Assembly: GCA_020723285.1 (NCBI GenBank)
Contig: DYJE01000006.1
Coordinates: forward strand, 124,001-188,000
Length of the DNA stretch: 64,000 bases
Source: Desulforapulum autotrophicum
Lineage (GTDB): Bacteria > Desulfobacterota > Desulfobacteria > Desulfobacterales > Desulfolunaceae
Direction of reading: 5' to 3'
The notes below the pieces were generated by a model. The model made no database searches. It was not told the DNA's origin and worked only from the letters and a program-made list of their open reading frames with translations. The stretch's first letter is position 1. Every line of letters begins with the position of its first letter. The translations under genes were made by a program, and so were the position numbers. Shown here piece after piece: positions 26,310-34,585 of this stretch.

Positions 26310-26373
26310 GTCCAGCACAACACTCGAACAGCGATCGGTATTTAACCGACACATCTGGTTAGTATTTCATCAA

Positions 26374-28020
26374 TCAAAAAACCGTAACAAAACGCCTGCC
26401 GTAACTGTCATAAGCAATCACTTCAAGATACCGCCAATTGATGGATGATAGGCCGGAAGGGAATGTCAATACAGTGCTTGTCTCTCCTGGACCGAGATCA
26501 TCCGATTCGTTATACAACTCTGTGTTTACACCAATCCCCACTTCCACTCCGTGAATGCTCAGTCCCTCCGGCATCGTCCAGCGTACTGTAAGAGAACCTC
26601 CTGTAAAGGCATAAAAATTAGCAAATGTAGGTGATGTTATGGCGGGGAAACTCGCAGTTGACAGCTCAGATATATTACATGGTCTTTTTTTAATCGTTTT
26701 CTTGTACGTGGCTTTGAGTTCCATCCCCAGATACATTTGAATTGTATATTCTGCGCCATTCTGAATGGCATTGGCAGGGACATCGTCAATTTCAAGAAAA
26801 TACTGGACCCAATCACTGGATATGTCCTTGGTCAGAGTAATGTTTGTGTCAATACCAGGCCCCGTGACCACCATCTTATCGGCGTTGCCGTTTGCTTCGA
26901 AAGCGAACGTAATACCCGATGAAAATTGAACCGGTCTGTTGACATTGTAAACGGCCTCCGATCTCACTGCAAATTCTGCTATACGTTGATCGCCATTAAA
27001 CAGCCAGGTCCCGTTTCTCTTGACCAGATCCCAACCCGCCGGATTCTGGGGATCATTTGAGGAAACCCAACTGACGAATGCGTGATCATGGGCTTCATTC
27101 ATGGATATGATGGTCAGATCGCTGAATGAAGTGCCGACAAAATCACTGCACAAAATGTCGGGAAGAAACGATGCCAGATCTTCACCACTTTCGACAAATG
27201 TATCTGCCGCAAACAGGGCGAGAAGATCCGGATGTGTACTGCTGGGATAACTGGTTTTAAACAACGCATAAAATTTTTCAAACTGAGCTTTTATCTGCTG
27301 ATAATCTGTCAATTCTGCGGCATTGATCACAAGAGCGTCTGTATCTGTTTTTCGGGTTAAATCATCCTGTATCTCCTGATTGTTCATAATGTTTATGATG
27401 GTCGCCACCTGAGATACCGGATCAACAGTAACCTTGACAACATCCATAACCGCATCGATTCCAGTCCGGTCAGCACTGAACGCTGTCCGCAACAAATCGA
27501 TGGATCCGGATACACCGAGTGCACTTAAAACAGGCAACAACCTTGTCCGGAGGGTTTCAGCCTGTTCTGCCAACTGCTGGGCGGTAAGGCTGGAAAACAG
27601 ACCTTGATCATAATAGGATTTTGCAATCTGACCGGCGGCATTGGCCACGATCAGATCTGTAAAAGGGGTGATGTTGATCGTACCGTTCACGTCAGCCGAT
27701 GTCGCGGCTGAATAAAGATGACAGTCGATTCCTCCAATAGTTCCGTCAGCCCTAAACATGAAGGGTCCTGTCATACCTGACACATCCACGGAATATTTTC
27801 CGTCTGCGGCTATGGTGACGGTTTTTTCTTTTGCCGTTGGAGTTGAACTGTCCTTAACGGTGACAGTCCCGATGATCGGGGCTCCGGCAGCCGCAGTGCC
27901 GGATATGGTTGTGCTCGGCTGTGGGTTGTTTTTTCCCCCGCCACTGCTGCCACAACCAGCCAAAAGAACCATGAGAATCATGGCAACCATTAAATACATG
28001 TTTTTCCTGATCAGAATCAT
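26374..28020 (-). CDS. Large lipoprotein with carboxypeptidase-regulatory-like N-terminal module
   Basis: This 548-residue protein has a lipoprotein signal (MVAMILMVLLAGCGSSGGG). The module SGTAAAGAPIIGTVTVKDSS to AADGKYSVDVSG is the CarboxypepD-regulatory-like or Ig-like fold typical of surface lipoproteins, followed by the conserved NITPFTDLIVANAAGQIA helix region and a C-terminal beta-rich part. The start at 28020 has an AAGAGGTGG site; the frame extends to 28158 without support. The plan resembles the lipoprotein at 9740-12064, so the two may be distant paralogues. AT content is higher than in neighbours, particularly in the upstream 360 bases. Ligand unknown. Confidence 0.8.
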   Translation of the reverse strand: MILIRKNMYLMVAMILMVLLAGCGSSGGGKNNPQPSTTISGTAAAGAPIIGTVTVKDSSTPTAKEKTVTIAADGKYSVDVSGMTGPFMFRADGTIGGIDCHLYSAATSADVNGTINITPFTDLIVANAAGQIAKSYYDQGLFSSLTAQQLAEQAETLRTRLLPVLSALGVSGSIDLLRTAFSADRTGIDAVMDVVKVTVDPVSQVATIINIMNNQEIQDDLTRKTDTDALVINAAELTDYQQIKAQFEKFYALFKTSYPSSTHPDLLALFAADTFVESGEDLASFLPDILCSDFVGTSFSDLTIISMNEAHDHAFVSWVSSNDPQNPAGWDLVKRNGTWLFNGDQRIAEFAVRSEAVYNVNRPVQFSSGITFAFEANGNADKMVVTGPGIDTNITLTKDISSDWVQYFLEIDDVPANAIQNGAEYTIQMYLGMELKATYKKTIKKRPCNISELSTASFPAITSPTFANFYAFTGGSLTVRWTMPEGLSIHGVEVGIGVNTELYNESDDLGPGETSTVLTFPSGLSSINWRYLEVIAYDSYGRRFVTVF

Positions 28021-28331
28021 GTCCACCTCTTCGTTTCCAATTTTTAGATTGATAAATAAAATGATACTTAACCATTGCAGAGCCAGCCGGTATCTATTTG
28101 CATAAAATATGCCGCCCAAAAAAATACAACTCTGTTCTAATAAATAATATTTCATCATTATTTCAAGCCATTACAAACAAAAAAAGACAGAACAGCATGG
28201 CTTAACCATCAAAATATTTTACAATATGTGAAATTTAATTCACATATCACTTTATTTGCATAGATTGGGTATCAATTATTCTTAATTAATTGTCTGTGGG
28301 ATTATCAAGTGGGTGGTTTGCAATAAAGAAA

Positions 28332-28355
28332 GCCGACCCGTTTATGCGGGTCGGC
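28332..28355 (-). terminator. Rho-independent terminator of the acidic protein gene
   Basis: GCCGACCCG (28332-28340) pairs perfectly with CGGGTCGGC (28347-28355). On the minus strand it is followed by TTTCTTTATT, about 35 bases after the stop of the acidic protein gene. Confidence 0.75.
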
Positions 28356-28388
28356 CAAAACTGAAGTTCATCACTTGGGAATCTGTTT

Positions 28389-28985
28389 TCAATCGCCCTG
28401 ATCCTGGGCGGATACGCTCCGACTGCTCCAGAAATCCTTGTTTTTCAGGATAATGGCATCGAGGTTGTCAGGCTCTTGGGGCGCGTCCTGATTTTCCCCA
28501 GGGAGTTCCATTTCATCGGACAGCGGGGCTTCTTCATCCAAAAAATCATCATCAGCCGTTTCTTCGTCCCCAAGTCCTTCTTCCCCTTCAAGGTCAGCTT
28601 CGCCTTCATCCACCAGATCAATAACGTCGTATTCCTGATCTTCCATGTCACCTACCACCAGATTCCCTTCCCGGTCGAACATCACGGTCATGCCCACCGT
28701 CACCTGGAGGTTCATCCGGTAAACGATGCGGTTGTCCACGATGGCCATGTCTCCGTCCACGAATTCCATGCCCGACGGGCTCAGATTCCGGGCGGCGATG
28801 GCGGCGAGAACCTCGGGGTCGATTTTTTTCATGATGGAAAGGATCATGTCCCTTTCACCGGTTTTGATACTTTGAGAATCAGCGATTTTCATGGCGTTTT
28901 CGTCCCCTCCAACGGGTTTCTGGATGATGCCTGTGCTTAAAAAAGAAAATGAAATCCGGGCGATGGCCCGTTGAAGCGCACTCAC
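28389..28985 (-). CDS. Acidic hypothetical protein
   Basis: The 198-residue reading has a middle domain (MILSIMKKIDPEVLAAIAARNLSPS and MTVMFDREGNLVVGDME) followed by a strongly acidic, Asp/Glu-rich tail of about 70 residues. No family was recognised. The longest frame begins at a GTG at 28985 with weak support; ATG 28892, which gives 167 residues (MKIADSQSIKTGERD), has GGAGG some 13 bases upstream, so the start is unsettled. The acidic tail could be a protein-protein or metal-binding region. It has a clear terminator, which supports a real gene. Confidence 0.7.
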   Translation of the reverse strand: MSALQRAIARISFSFLSTGIIQKPVGGDENAMKIADSQSIKTGERDMILSIMKKIDPEVLAAIAARNLSPSGMEFVDGDMAIVDNRIVYRMNLQVTVGMTVMFDREGNLVVGDMEDQEYDVIDLVDEGEADLEGEEGLGDEETADDDFLDEEAPLSDEMELPGENQDAPQEPDNLDAIILKNKDFWSSRSVSAQDQGD

Positions 28986-29430
28986 GTGATAACGGAAATT
29001 ATCCTGCCCCCCTACGACAGCGTTTTTGAAAAATTATAAATCAAGGGTGGCGATGATGTCAATTCAATCTCTTTTTTCATTTTGTTTGCTGCGGATGTTT
29101 CACGGTATTGCCAAAGAAAAAAAAATTTGTTAAAATTTTCGCACAATTTATTCATGTCCCTGATGCGGACTGACAATCTTTTAAACACCAGCTTAAGTTC
29201 CGGACAGACGATACCGATAATCATGATTAAGCAGGGGCCTGTGACTCTGGACGAAATCCTGTTTCCACCCTTTTCGTGATGGAAAAGGTCAACCCTTGAT
29301 TTCGTAGAAAAACCCGAAACATTTTATCCGTCATCATCATTACAATCATTCGCACGAAATGGTCGACGTATTGATGGCTGCATTGCCTGAACGGCCTTGA
29401 GTCCATTGATGCATCACAAGGAGGGACGCC
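28986..29430. other. AT-rich gene-free stretch
   Basis: About 445 bases upstream of the binding-protein pair hold no convincing gene. Short open frames here have unlikely composition. The stretch is AT-rich at 29030-29130 and must contain the promoter for the 29431-31822 genes, but no consensus element was assigned. Confidence 0.5.
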
Positions 29431-30369
29431 ATGCCGGACATTCCTGTTATCAGGATCGGTCACTTGAAAATCACGGATCATCTTGTCCTGGGGATCACGG
29501 CCGACAAGATCAGGAAAGGCGTGGAAACGCTCAATCACTGCATGCTGGAACCCATCCTCATGCACGGCTGGAACCAGGTGGCGGACGCCCTGTCCGACGG
29601 AGGTCTTGAAGGCGCTCTGGTTCTCGCGCCCACAGCCATGGATCTTTTCAAATCCAAGGTCCCGGTGAAACTCATTTTATTCACCCATCGCTCAGGCAGC
29701 ATCCTTGTGAAAAACACGTCGGCGGGTATCAAAAGCATGCGGGATTTCAAGGGGAAAATCGTGCTGATCCCCTATCAGCTGTCCGTGCATCACATGCTGT
29801 TCCACCGCCTGCTCGCGGAAGTGGGGCTCAAACCCGGAACCACCAAAGACCCCCATGCCGATGTATTTCTGGAGGTTATGGCCCCCACCATGATGCCCGA
29901 AGCCATCGAATACGACACCAAAGGAGAAATCGGCGGATTCATCGTGGCAGAGCCCATCGGCACACAGGCCGTGGCCGCCGGATTCGGAGAAGAGGTCTGT
30001 TTGTCGAAAGAACTCTGGCCCGGCCATCCCTGCTGCGTCCTGGTGATGAGGGACCACGTGATCCGTCAGTATCCCGAAGCGGTCCAGGAAATCACCAGCA
30101 GCCTGGTTCAATCCGGTTTTTACATGGACAAGAATCCCGGCGAAGCCGCAAAAATCGGAGCGTCTTTCCTGGGTCAGGGCGAACCCCTGATCCGCTCGGT
30201 GCTGAGCGAGCCTGCGGACCGGATCACCGCCAGCGAACTGTATCCGAGAATCAACGACCTCATCGTCATCCAGGATTACATGATCCACGACATGAACATC
30301 ATGACATCCGCCATCGACATGAACGCCTTTGTCGATGCACGATTCGCAGAAACCGCCGGGGCGAAATAA
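29431..30369 (+). CDS. Leaderless NMT1/NrtA-like ligand-binding protein
   Basis: This 312-residue protein has the periplasmic-binding-protein type II fold of the NMT1/NrtA/SsuA group: KITDHLVLGITADK at the start, ALVLAPTAMDLFKSKVPVKL, SMRDFKGKIVLIPYQLSVHH, EIGGFIVAEPIGTQAVAAG, and GHPCCVLVMRD. Members usually have a Sec or lipoprotein signal and serve ABC importers. Here the protein starts MPDIPVIRIGHLKITD with no hydrophobic leader, right after AAGGAGG, so it should stay in the cytoplasm. No ABC permease or ATPase is nearby. The next gene fuses the same domain to a receiver. Likely a ligand sensor in signalling; the ligand is unknown. Confidence 0.83.
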   Translation: MPDIPVIRIGHLKITDHLVLGITADKIRKGVETLNHCMLEPILMHGWNQVADALSDGGLEGALVLAPTAMDLFKSKVPVKLILFTHRSGSILVKNTSAGIKSMRDFKGKIVLIPYQLSVHHMLFHRLLAEVGLKPGTTKDPHADVFLEVMAPTMMPEAIEYDTKGEIGGFIVAEPIGTQAVAAGFGEEVCLSKELWPGHPCCVLVMRDHVIRQYPEAVQEITSSLVQSGFYMDKNPGEAAKIGASFLGQGEPLIRSVLSEPADRITASELYPRINDLIVIQDYMIHDMNIMTSAIDMNAFVDARFAETAGAK

Positions 30370-30445
30370 GACACCTGCCGGTACACATATAAACATATTA
30401 AAATGATTAGCACCTGTTTTCTAACACCAGACAAGGAGAGTCAAA

Positions 30446-31822
30446 ATGCCAGTTGACATGAATATGACCATTTTGGTCGTGGATGATTCCGGAACAATGC
30501 GATTGATGTTCAAACAGTACCTGAACAAAGCCGGTTTCGGCAATATCCTCCTGGCGGTGGATGGAAAAGACGCTGTAAAAAAAATTGAGCAGGGTCTTAA
30601 AATCGATCTGATCATCAGCGACTGGAATATGCCGAACATGGACGGCCTTGCCCTTCTGAGGTGGGTGAGGAACAGCCCGGTCTTCAAGGATCTCCCGTTT
30701 ATCATGGCGACAGCCCAGGGCGACAAGACCCAGCAGCATGTGGTGATCGAAAACGGTGGAAACAACCACATCGCCAAACCTTTTGATTCTGACGAAATCA
30801 AAGCCAAAATTTTCGCCGTGTTCGAAGGTGAGTCCGAAAAACCCACAGGGCAGCGGGTTCCCGAAGTGGTGGACGGCAAGGTCAAAATCAAGATGGCCCA
30901 CATCCAGATCACCGATCACCTGATTCTCGGCGTTCTCAAACAACAGATCGCCGCAGGCGTCGTGACCCCCAAAACCTTCACCCTTGAAACCGAGTGCATC
31001 GGCGGCTGGAATCCCATCCAGGAAAAGCTCGAAACCGCCCAGGTGGACGGCGCTTTTGTCCTGGCCCCCATCGCCATGGACCTCTTCGCCTACGACGTTC
31101 CCATCAAGCTGGTGCTTCTGGCCCACAAGAACGGCAGCGGCTTCATCCGCAACAAAAACTACGAGACCGAACCCTCGGACAGCCTGAAAGATTTTTATAA
31201 ATACAAGGTGGTGAACATTCCCCACAAAATGTCCATCCACAACATGCTGGCCCATAAATTTTTGAAAGGCCTGGGCCTGAAACCCGGTGTTCCCGGAAAA
31301 AAAGCCATCGACGTCAGGTTCGAAGTGGTTCCGCCCATCAAAATGCCCGGAATCATGAAGGAAAACGAGGATGTTGGAGGATTCATCGTGGCCGAGCCCA
31401 TCTGCACCAAAACCATCGCCATGGGCGTTGGGGACATGGAATTCATTTCTGCCACACTCTGGCAGGATCATCCCTGCTGTGTGGTGGCCATGAGGGACGA
31501 AATCGTGGAGGCCTACCCCGATGCGGTGTTTGAACTGACGGATCTTCTGGTCAAGGCGGGGCAGTTTGTGGAAAACAACAAGGAAAAAGCTGCTGAAATC
31601 GCCGTCAACTTCCTTGATCCGGAAAAAACCGTGGGCCTGACCACCGCCGTGCTGAACAAGGTGCTGACCCAGCCGGGCGGTATTACCATGAACAATCTTT
31701 ACCCCATCAAGGACGATCTGGATAAAATACAGCAGTACATGCATCATGAAATGGATATCGGTCGCCTGATCGATCTTGATCGTTTCGTGGATCTCCGATT
31801 CGCGAACAAAAGCTGCGGATAG
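30446..31822 (+). CDS. Response-regulator receiver fused to NMT1/NrtA-like ligand-binding domain
   Basis: Residues 1-125 form a complete receiver: acidic pair Asp13/Asp14 (VVDDS), phosphoacceptor Asp59 (ISDWNMP), Thr89 (MATA) and Lys111 (AKPF). Residues from about 145 to 458 form a binding-protein domain closely parallel to the previous gene: KIKMAHIQITDHLILGVL, AFVLAPIAMDLFAYDVPIKL, VGGFIVAEPICTKTIA and DHPCCVVAMRD. AAGGAG precedes the ATG. There is no DNA-binding or enzymatic output domain and no signal peptide, so this is a cytoplasmic protein in which phosphorylation and ligand binding could be coupled. The gap from the upstream paralogue is 76 bases. Confidence 0.88.
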   Translation: MPVDMNMTILVVDDSGTMRLMFKQYLNKAGFGNILLAVDGKDAVKKIEQGLKIDLIISDWNMPNMDGLALLRWVRNSPVFKDLPFIMATAQGDKTQQHVVIENGGNNHIAKPFDSDEIKAKIFAVFEGESEKPTGQRVPEVVDGKVKIKMAHIQITDHLILGVLKQQIAAGVVTPKTFTLETECIGGWNPIQEKLETAQVDGAFVLAPIAMDLFAYDVPIKLVLLAHKNGSGFIRNKNYETEPSDSLKDFYKYKVVNIPHKMSIHNMLAHKFLKGLGLKPGVPGKKAIDVRFEVVPPIKMPGIMKENEDVGGFIVAEPICTKTIAMGVGDMEFISATLWQDHPCCVVAMRDEIVEAYPDAVFELTDLLVKAGQFVENNKEKAAEIAVNFLDPEKTVGLTTAVLNKVLTQPGGITMNNLYPIKDDLDKIQQYMHHEMDIGRLIDLDRFVDLRFANKSCG

Positions 31823-31827
31823 GACGC

Positions 31828-32091
31828 TCAGTGGATGGTCTGACCGTCCGGTGCTTCAAGCGCCCCCGAGTCTTCCAGGAATTCCATAAACCGGCGGACC
31901 GAATTCTCGGGGGTATAAAACGTGTCGATGATGTCGTCGGCACTCATGACCGCAACCTGCTCGCTGATAAAACGGTCCACGCTGGATTCCATGGCCAGGC
32001 GGTCAAATCCTTCAAGATCGTCGAGAAAAAGCTGTTTCAGGGCAAACGTCAGACGCTCGATTATGTAGTCTTTATTTAGCATGGATGTCAT
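31828..32091 (-). CDS. Small hypothetical protein
   Basis: This 87-residue acidic, helical protein (LNKDYIIERLTFALKQLFLD and VDRFISEQVAVMSADDII) has no family that could be recognised. It starts 25 bases after the exonuclease I stop and is likely the last gene of the same operon. The start could be ATG 32091 or ATG 32082, neither with a good ribosome site. It ends five bases from the end of the receiver-binding-protein gene on the other strand. Confidence 0.65.
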   Translation of the reverse strand: MTSMLNKDYIIERLTFALKQLFLDDLEGFDRLAMESSVDRFISEQVAVMSADDIIDTFYTPENSVRRFMEFLEDSGALEAPDGQTIH

Positions 32092-32116
32092 AGGTCGTTT
32101 GGGTCAAAAGGTCATT

Positions 32117-33541
32117 TCAAATCCGGAACCGTTCGGCGACCAAGGTTTCCAGGTCCGTCAACAGATTGTCCTGCTCGGAATCGCATCGGTTTTCCTTTCG
32201 AATCTCAGCGATCTCCTCAAGCGCTTTTCCGGGTGTCAGTTTCCGTTCGTTCCGATAATCCACCATCGCCGTCGCGCCGTCTTTGGCGCGCACCTTTTCC
32301 ATATAACGCAGAACGTCCTCTTCATAGCCCTTAAAACAGCTTATGTCAAAATTTCTGATGAAAATTCGAAGGGCGAGGTCTCTCAGATGGCTTTCACCGA
32401 AATCACCGGCATGTGAGATATCCCTGTCTTTCACATGCCTGTGAAACGCGGCACAGAGACGTTCCGATTCTCTTGACAGAAATCCCGCGGTGTAGAGCGC
32501 GGCGTCCGGGTCCACATCCGGCACCTCGGGATACCTGAATTCACAGTGTTCCCTGACGATTGCGTAAAACCTTTCCTTTTCCGATTTCAGCCAGCGGATG
32601 TTTTCATCCATACAGGCTTTTCGCTCAGGTGAAAGCCTGGCCATGAACCGGTCAAGGGGCGGCAGGATGATTTCCGGCTCACCCAGGCGTTTCCGGATTA
32701 CCCGTGTTGTTTCAAATACCGAATCCGGAGCCGTGTCACGAAGTTCCGGCTGGTCGATGCGCAGCCAGAGACTCTGGTTCTTGTAAGGCACACTGTCCCC
32801 AATATAGATCACCGGGGCCTGGTACAAGGCCTCCGCACCGAACTTGCCTCCGGTCATCAGGCCCAGGGAATGCATGCCCGCTGCCGAATCAAAGGCGGAA
32901 GGAAGCTTGCTGATCCGTTCCCGGTCGCTTTCCTTGCTGAAATACCCCAGGACAAAATCCCACATGGTTTTTTCACGGATAAACCGCCGGGTCAGCTCCA
33001 TGGTGGCTTCCACATCCACCATGGCGTCGTGGGCCCTTCCCTCGGCAAGGCCGTTGGCTTTTGAGAGATGCTCCAGCTTCAGCGTGGTTTTCCCGTCAAC
33101 CTCAGGCCATTTCAGCACCTCGGGTTTGTACAGGTAATAAAGCACCGCCATGGGCAGAAGGTCCATCCGGCCGCAGCGGCTGGCGTACTGATGAGTGTAG
33201 GGCGGAAGCAGGTTCCGATGAAAGGAGAACCGTAAAAATTCGTCATCGAAACCCAGGGTGTTGTAGCCCAGACTGACGGTTCCCGGCGTGTTCAAAAGGG
33301 CATGGATTCTTAGAACAGCTTCGTATTCCGTGTCACCCGAGAGAAGCTGGTCAAAGGGAATCCGGTGGGTGATCACCGCATAAGGCGATGGAATGACGTC
33401 GGGGCGCAGTTTCACCTTTATGGAATGACGTTCCTTTTCCACCAGATGCTCGTCGGTCCTGATGGCGGCGAACTGAAGAATCTGGTCAAAGGATTTGTTG
33501 AGCCCCGTGGTTTCAAGGTCGTAGAAAAGATAGCTCTTCAT
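32117..33541 (-). CDS. sbcB: Exodeoxyribonuclease I
   Basis: The 474-residue protein is a DEDDh 3'-5' exonuclease of the SbcB family: FYDLETTGLN provides the first Asp and Glu, GYNTLGFDDEF the second acidic group, and HDAMVDVEAT the His and final Asp. The length is that of E. coli exonuclease I, and the C-terminal DNA-clamping region is present (RVIRKRLGEPEI, AALYTAGFLSR). It degrades single-stranded DNA in repair and recombination. Its start overlaps the REC/HD-GYP stop by one base (TGATG), so it is translationally coupled to a signalling gene, which is unexpected for a housekeeping nuclease. Confidence 0.92.
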   Translation of the reverse strand: MKSYLFYDLETTGLNKSFDQILQFAAIRTDEHLVEKERHSIKVKLRPDVIPSPYAVITHRIPFDQLLSGDTEYEAVLRIHALLNTPGTVSLGYNTLGFDDEFLRFSFHRNLLPPYTHQYASRCGRMDLLPMAVLYYLYKPEVLKWPEVDGKTTLKLEHLSKANGLAEGRAHDAMVDVEATMELTRRFIREKTMWDFVLGYFSKESDRERISKLPSAFDSAAGMHSLGLMTGGKFGAEALYQAPVIYIGDSVPYKNQSLWLRIDQPELRDTAPDSVFETTRVIRKRLGEPEIILPPLDRFMARLSPERKACMDENIRWLKSEKERFYAIVREHCEFRYPEVPDVDPDAALYTAGFLSRESERLCAAFHRHVKDRDISHAGDFGESHLRDLALRIFIRNFDISCFKGYEEDVLRYMEKVRAKDGATAMVDYRNERKLTPGKALEEIAEIRKENRCDSEQDNLLTDLETLVAERFRI

Positions 33542-34581
33542 CAGCTCAGCTTGTCCACGATGGCCTGAAGCTTGGGTTTGAGACCGATGAACGTCTCCGC
33601 CAGACGCGGATCGAAATGGGTCCCGCTCCAGTTCCGGATTTCCTCGATGGCTTCGGTCACGGTCCAGGCCTTTTTGTAGGGACGTTCCGATACCAGGGCG
33701 TCGAACACGTCACAGATGCAGACAATCCGGCCCACCAAAGGAATCTCTTCGCCTTTCAGCCCTTCGAAATACCCGGTCCCGTCCCATCGCTCGTGGTGGG
33801 TCTTGGCGATGGTTTCCGCAAGCTGCATCAGACGCGAGGTGCTACCCGAAAGAAGTTCCCCTCCGATGATGGAATGACGCTTCATCTCCTCCCATTCCGC
33901 ATCGTCCAGGGCACCGGGTTTGAGAAGGATCTTGTCGGCGATGCCGATCTTGCCCGCGTCATGCATGGTGCTGGCCAGAGCAAGAAGCTCGTATTCATCC
34001 ACAGGCATTCCCGCCGCCTCTCCCAGAAGCCGGCAATATTCGCTCATGCGCTGGACATGCTGGCCCGTTCCCTCATCCCGGTATTCCGAAGCCAGGCCCA
34101 GCCGGTTGATGATTTCAAGCTGGGTTTCTTCAAGCTCCCGGGTCCTTTCCTTCACTTTCCGTTCAAGAATCTGGTTCTGTTCTTTCAGGGCCGCCTGGGC
34201 CGTGATCAGCATCAGATGGGTCCTGACCCTGGCTTTGACTTCGGCAATATCGAAGGGCTTGGTGATGTAATCCACCGCACCCATTTCAAAGCCCCGGGTC
34301 TTGTGTTCCGGCGCGTCCATGGCGGTGATGAAAATGATGGGAATATCCTGGGTCTGGGGATTTTCCTTCAGTCGCCGGCACACGTCGTAGCCGTCCATTT
34401 CAGGCATGAGCACATCCAGAAGGATCAGGTCCACATGATTGTTGAAGGCATAGTCGATGGCTTTTCGGCCGTTCAGAGCCACACCCAGCCTGAAATCATC
34501 CTTGAGTGTCTGAACAAGGATATCGATATTGGTTTTCGTGTCGTCGACAAGGAGAACTCTGCAATGGCTCAAATCGCGCAT
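33541..34581 (-). CDS. Response regulator with HD-GYP output domain
   Basis: Residues 1-125 are a receiver with Asp13/Asp14, phosphoacceptor Asp56 (LLDVLMP), Thr86 and Lys108 (TKPF). A coiled linker (KVKERTRELEETQ) joins it to an HD-GYP domain of about residues 155-340, with HDAGKIGIADKILLKPG at 207-223 and HHERWDGTGYFEGLKG at 262-277. The signature has Phe in place of Pro in the GYP motif, a known kind of variation. It should hydrolyse c-di-GMP under control of phosphorylation. Its start is four bases from the hybrid kinase stop, and that kinase is the likely partner. Confidence 0.92.
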   Translation of the reverse strand: MRDLSHCRVLLVDDTKTNIDILVQTLKDDFRLGVALNGRKAIDYAFNNHVDLILLDVLMPEMDGYDVCRRLKENPQTQDIPIIFITAMDAPEHKTRGFEMGAVDYITKPFDIAEVKARVRTHLMLITAQAALKEQNQILERKVKERTRELEETQLEIINRLGLASEYRDEGTGQHVQRMSEYCRLLGEAAGMPVDEYELLALASTMHDAGKIGIADKILLKPGALDDAEWEEMKRHSIIGGELLSGSTSRLMQLAETIAKTHHERWDGTGYFEGLKGEEIPLVGRIVCICDVFDALVSERPYKKAWTVTEAIEEIRNWSGTHFDPRLAETFIGLKPKLQAIVDKLS

Positions 34582-34585
34582 AAAA

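Noticed and set aside
29012-29224. 70-codon minus-strand frame in the AT-rich stretch
   Set aside because: Composition follows AT-richness and no ribosome site or motif supports it.
29040-29303. Ten-base inverted match AATCAAGGGT and ACCCTTGATT
   Set aside because: The arms are about 250 bases apart in low-complexity sequence, and a chance match is likely.
30407-31747. Open frame of 446 codons on the minus strand
   Set aside because: It lies opposite the receiver-binding-domain gene and is His/Gly/Phe-rich, the typical composition of an antisense shadow.
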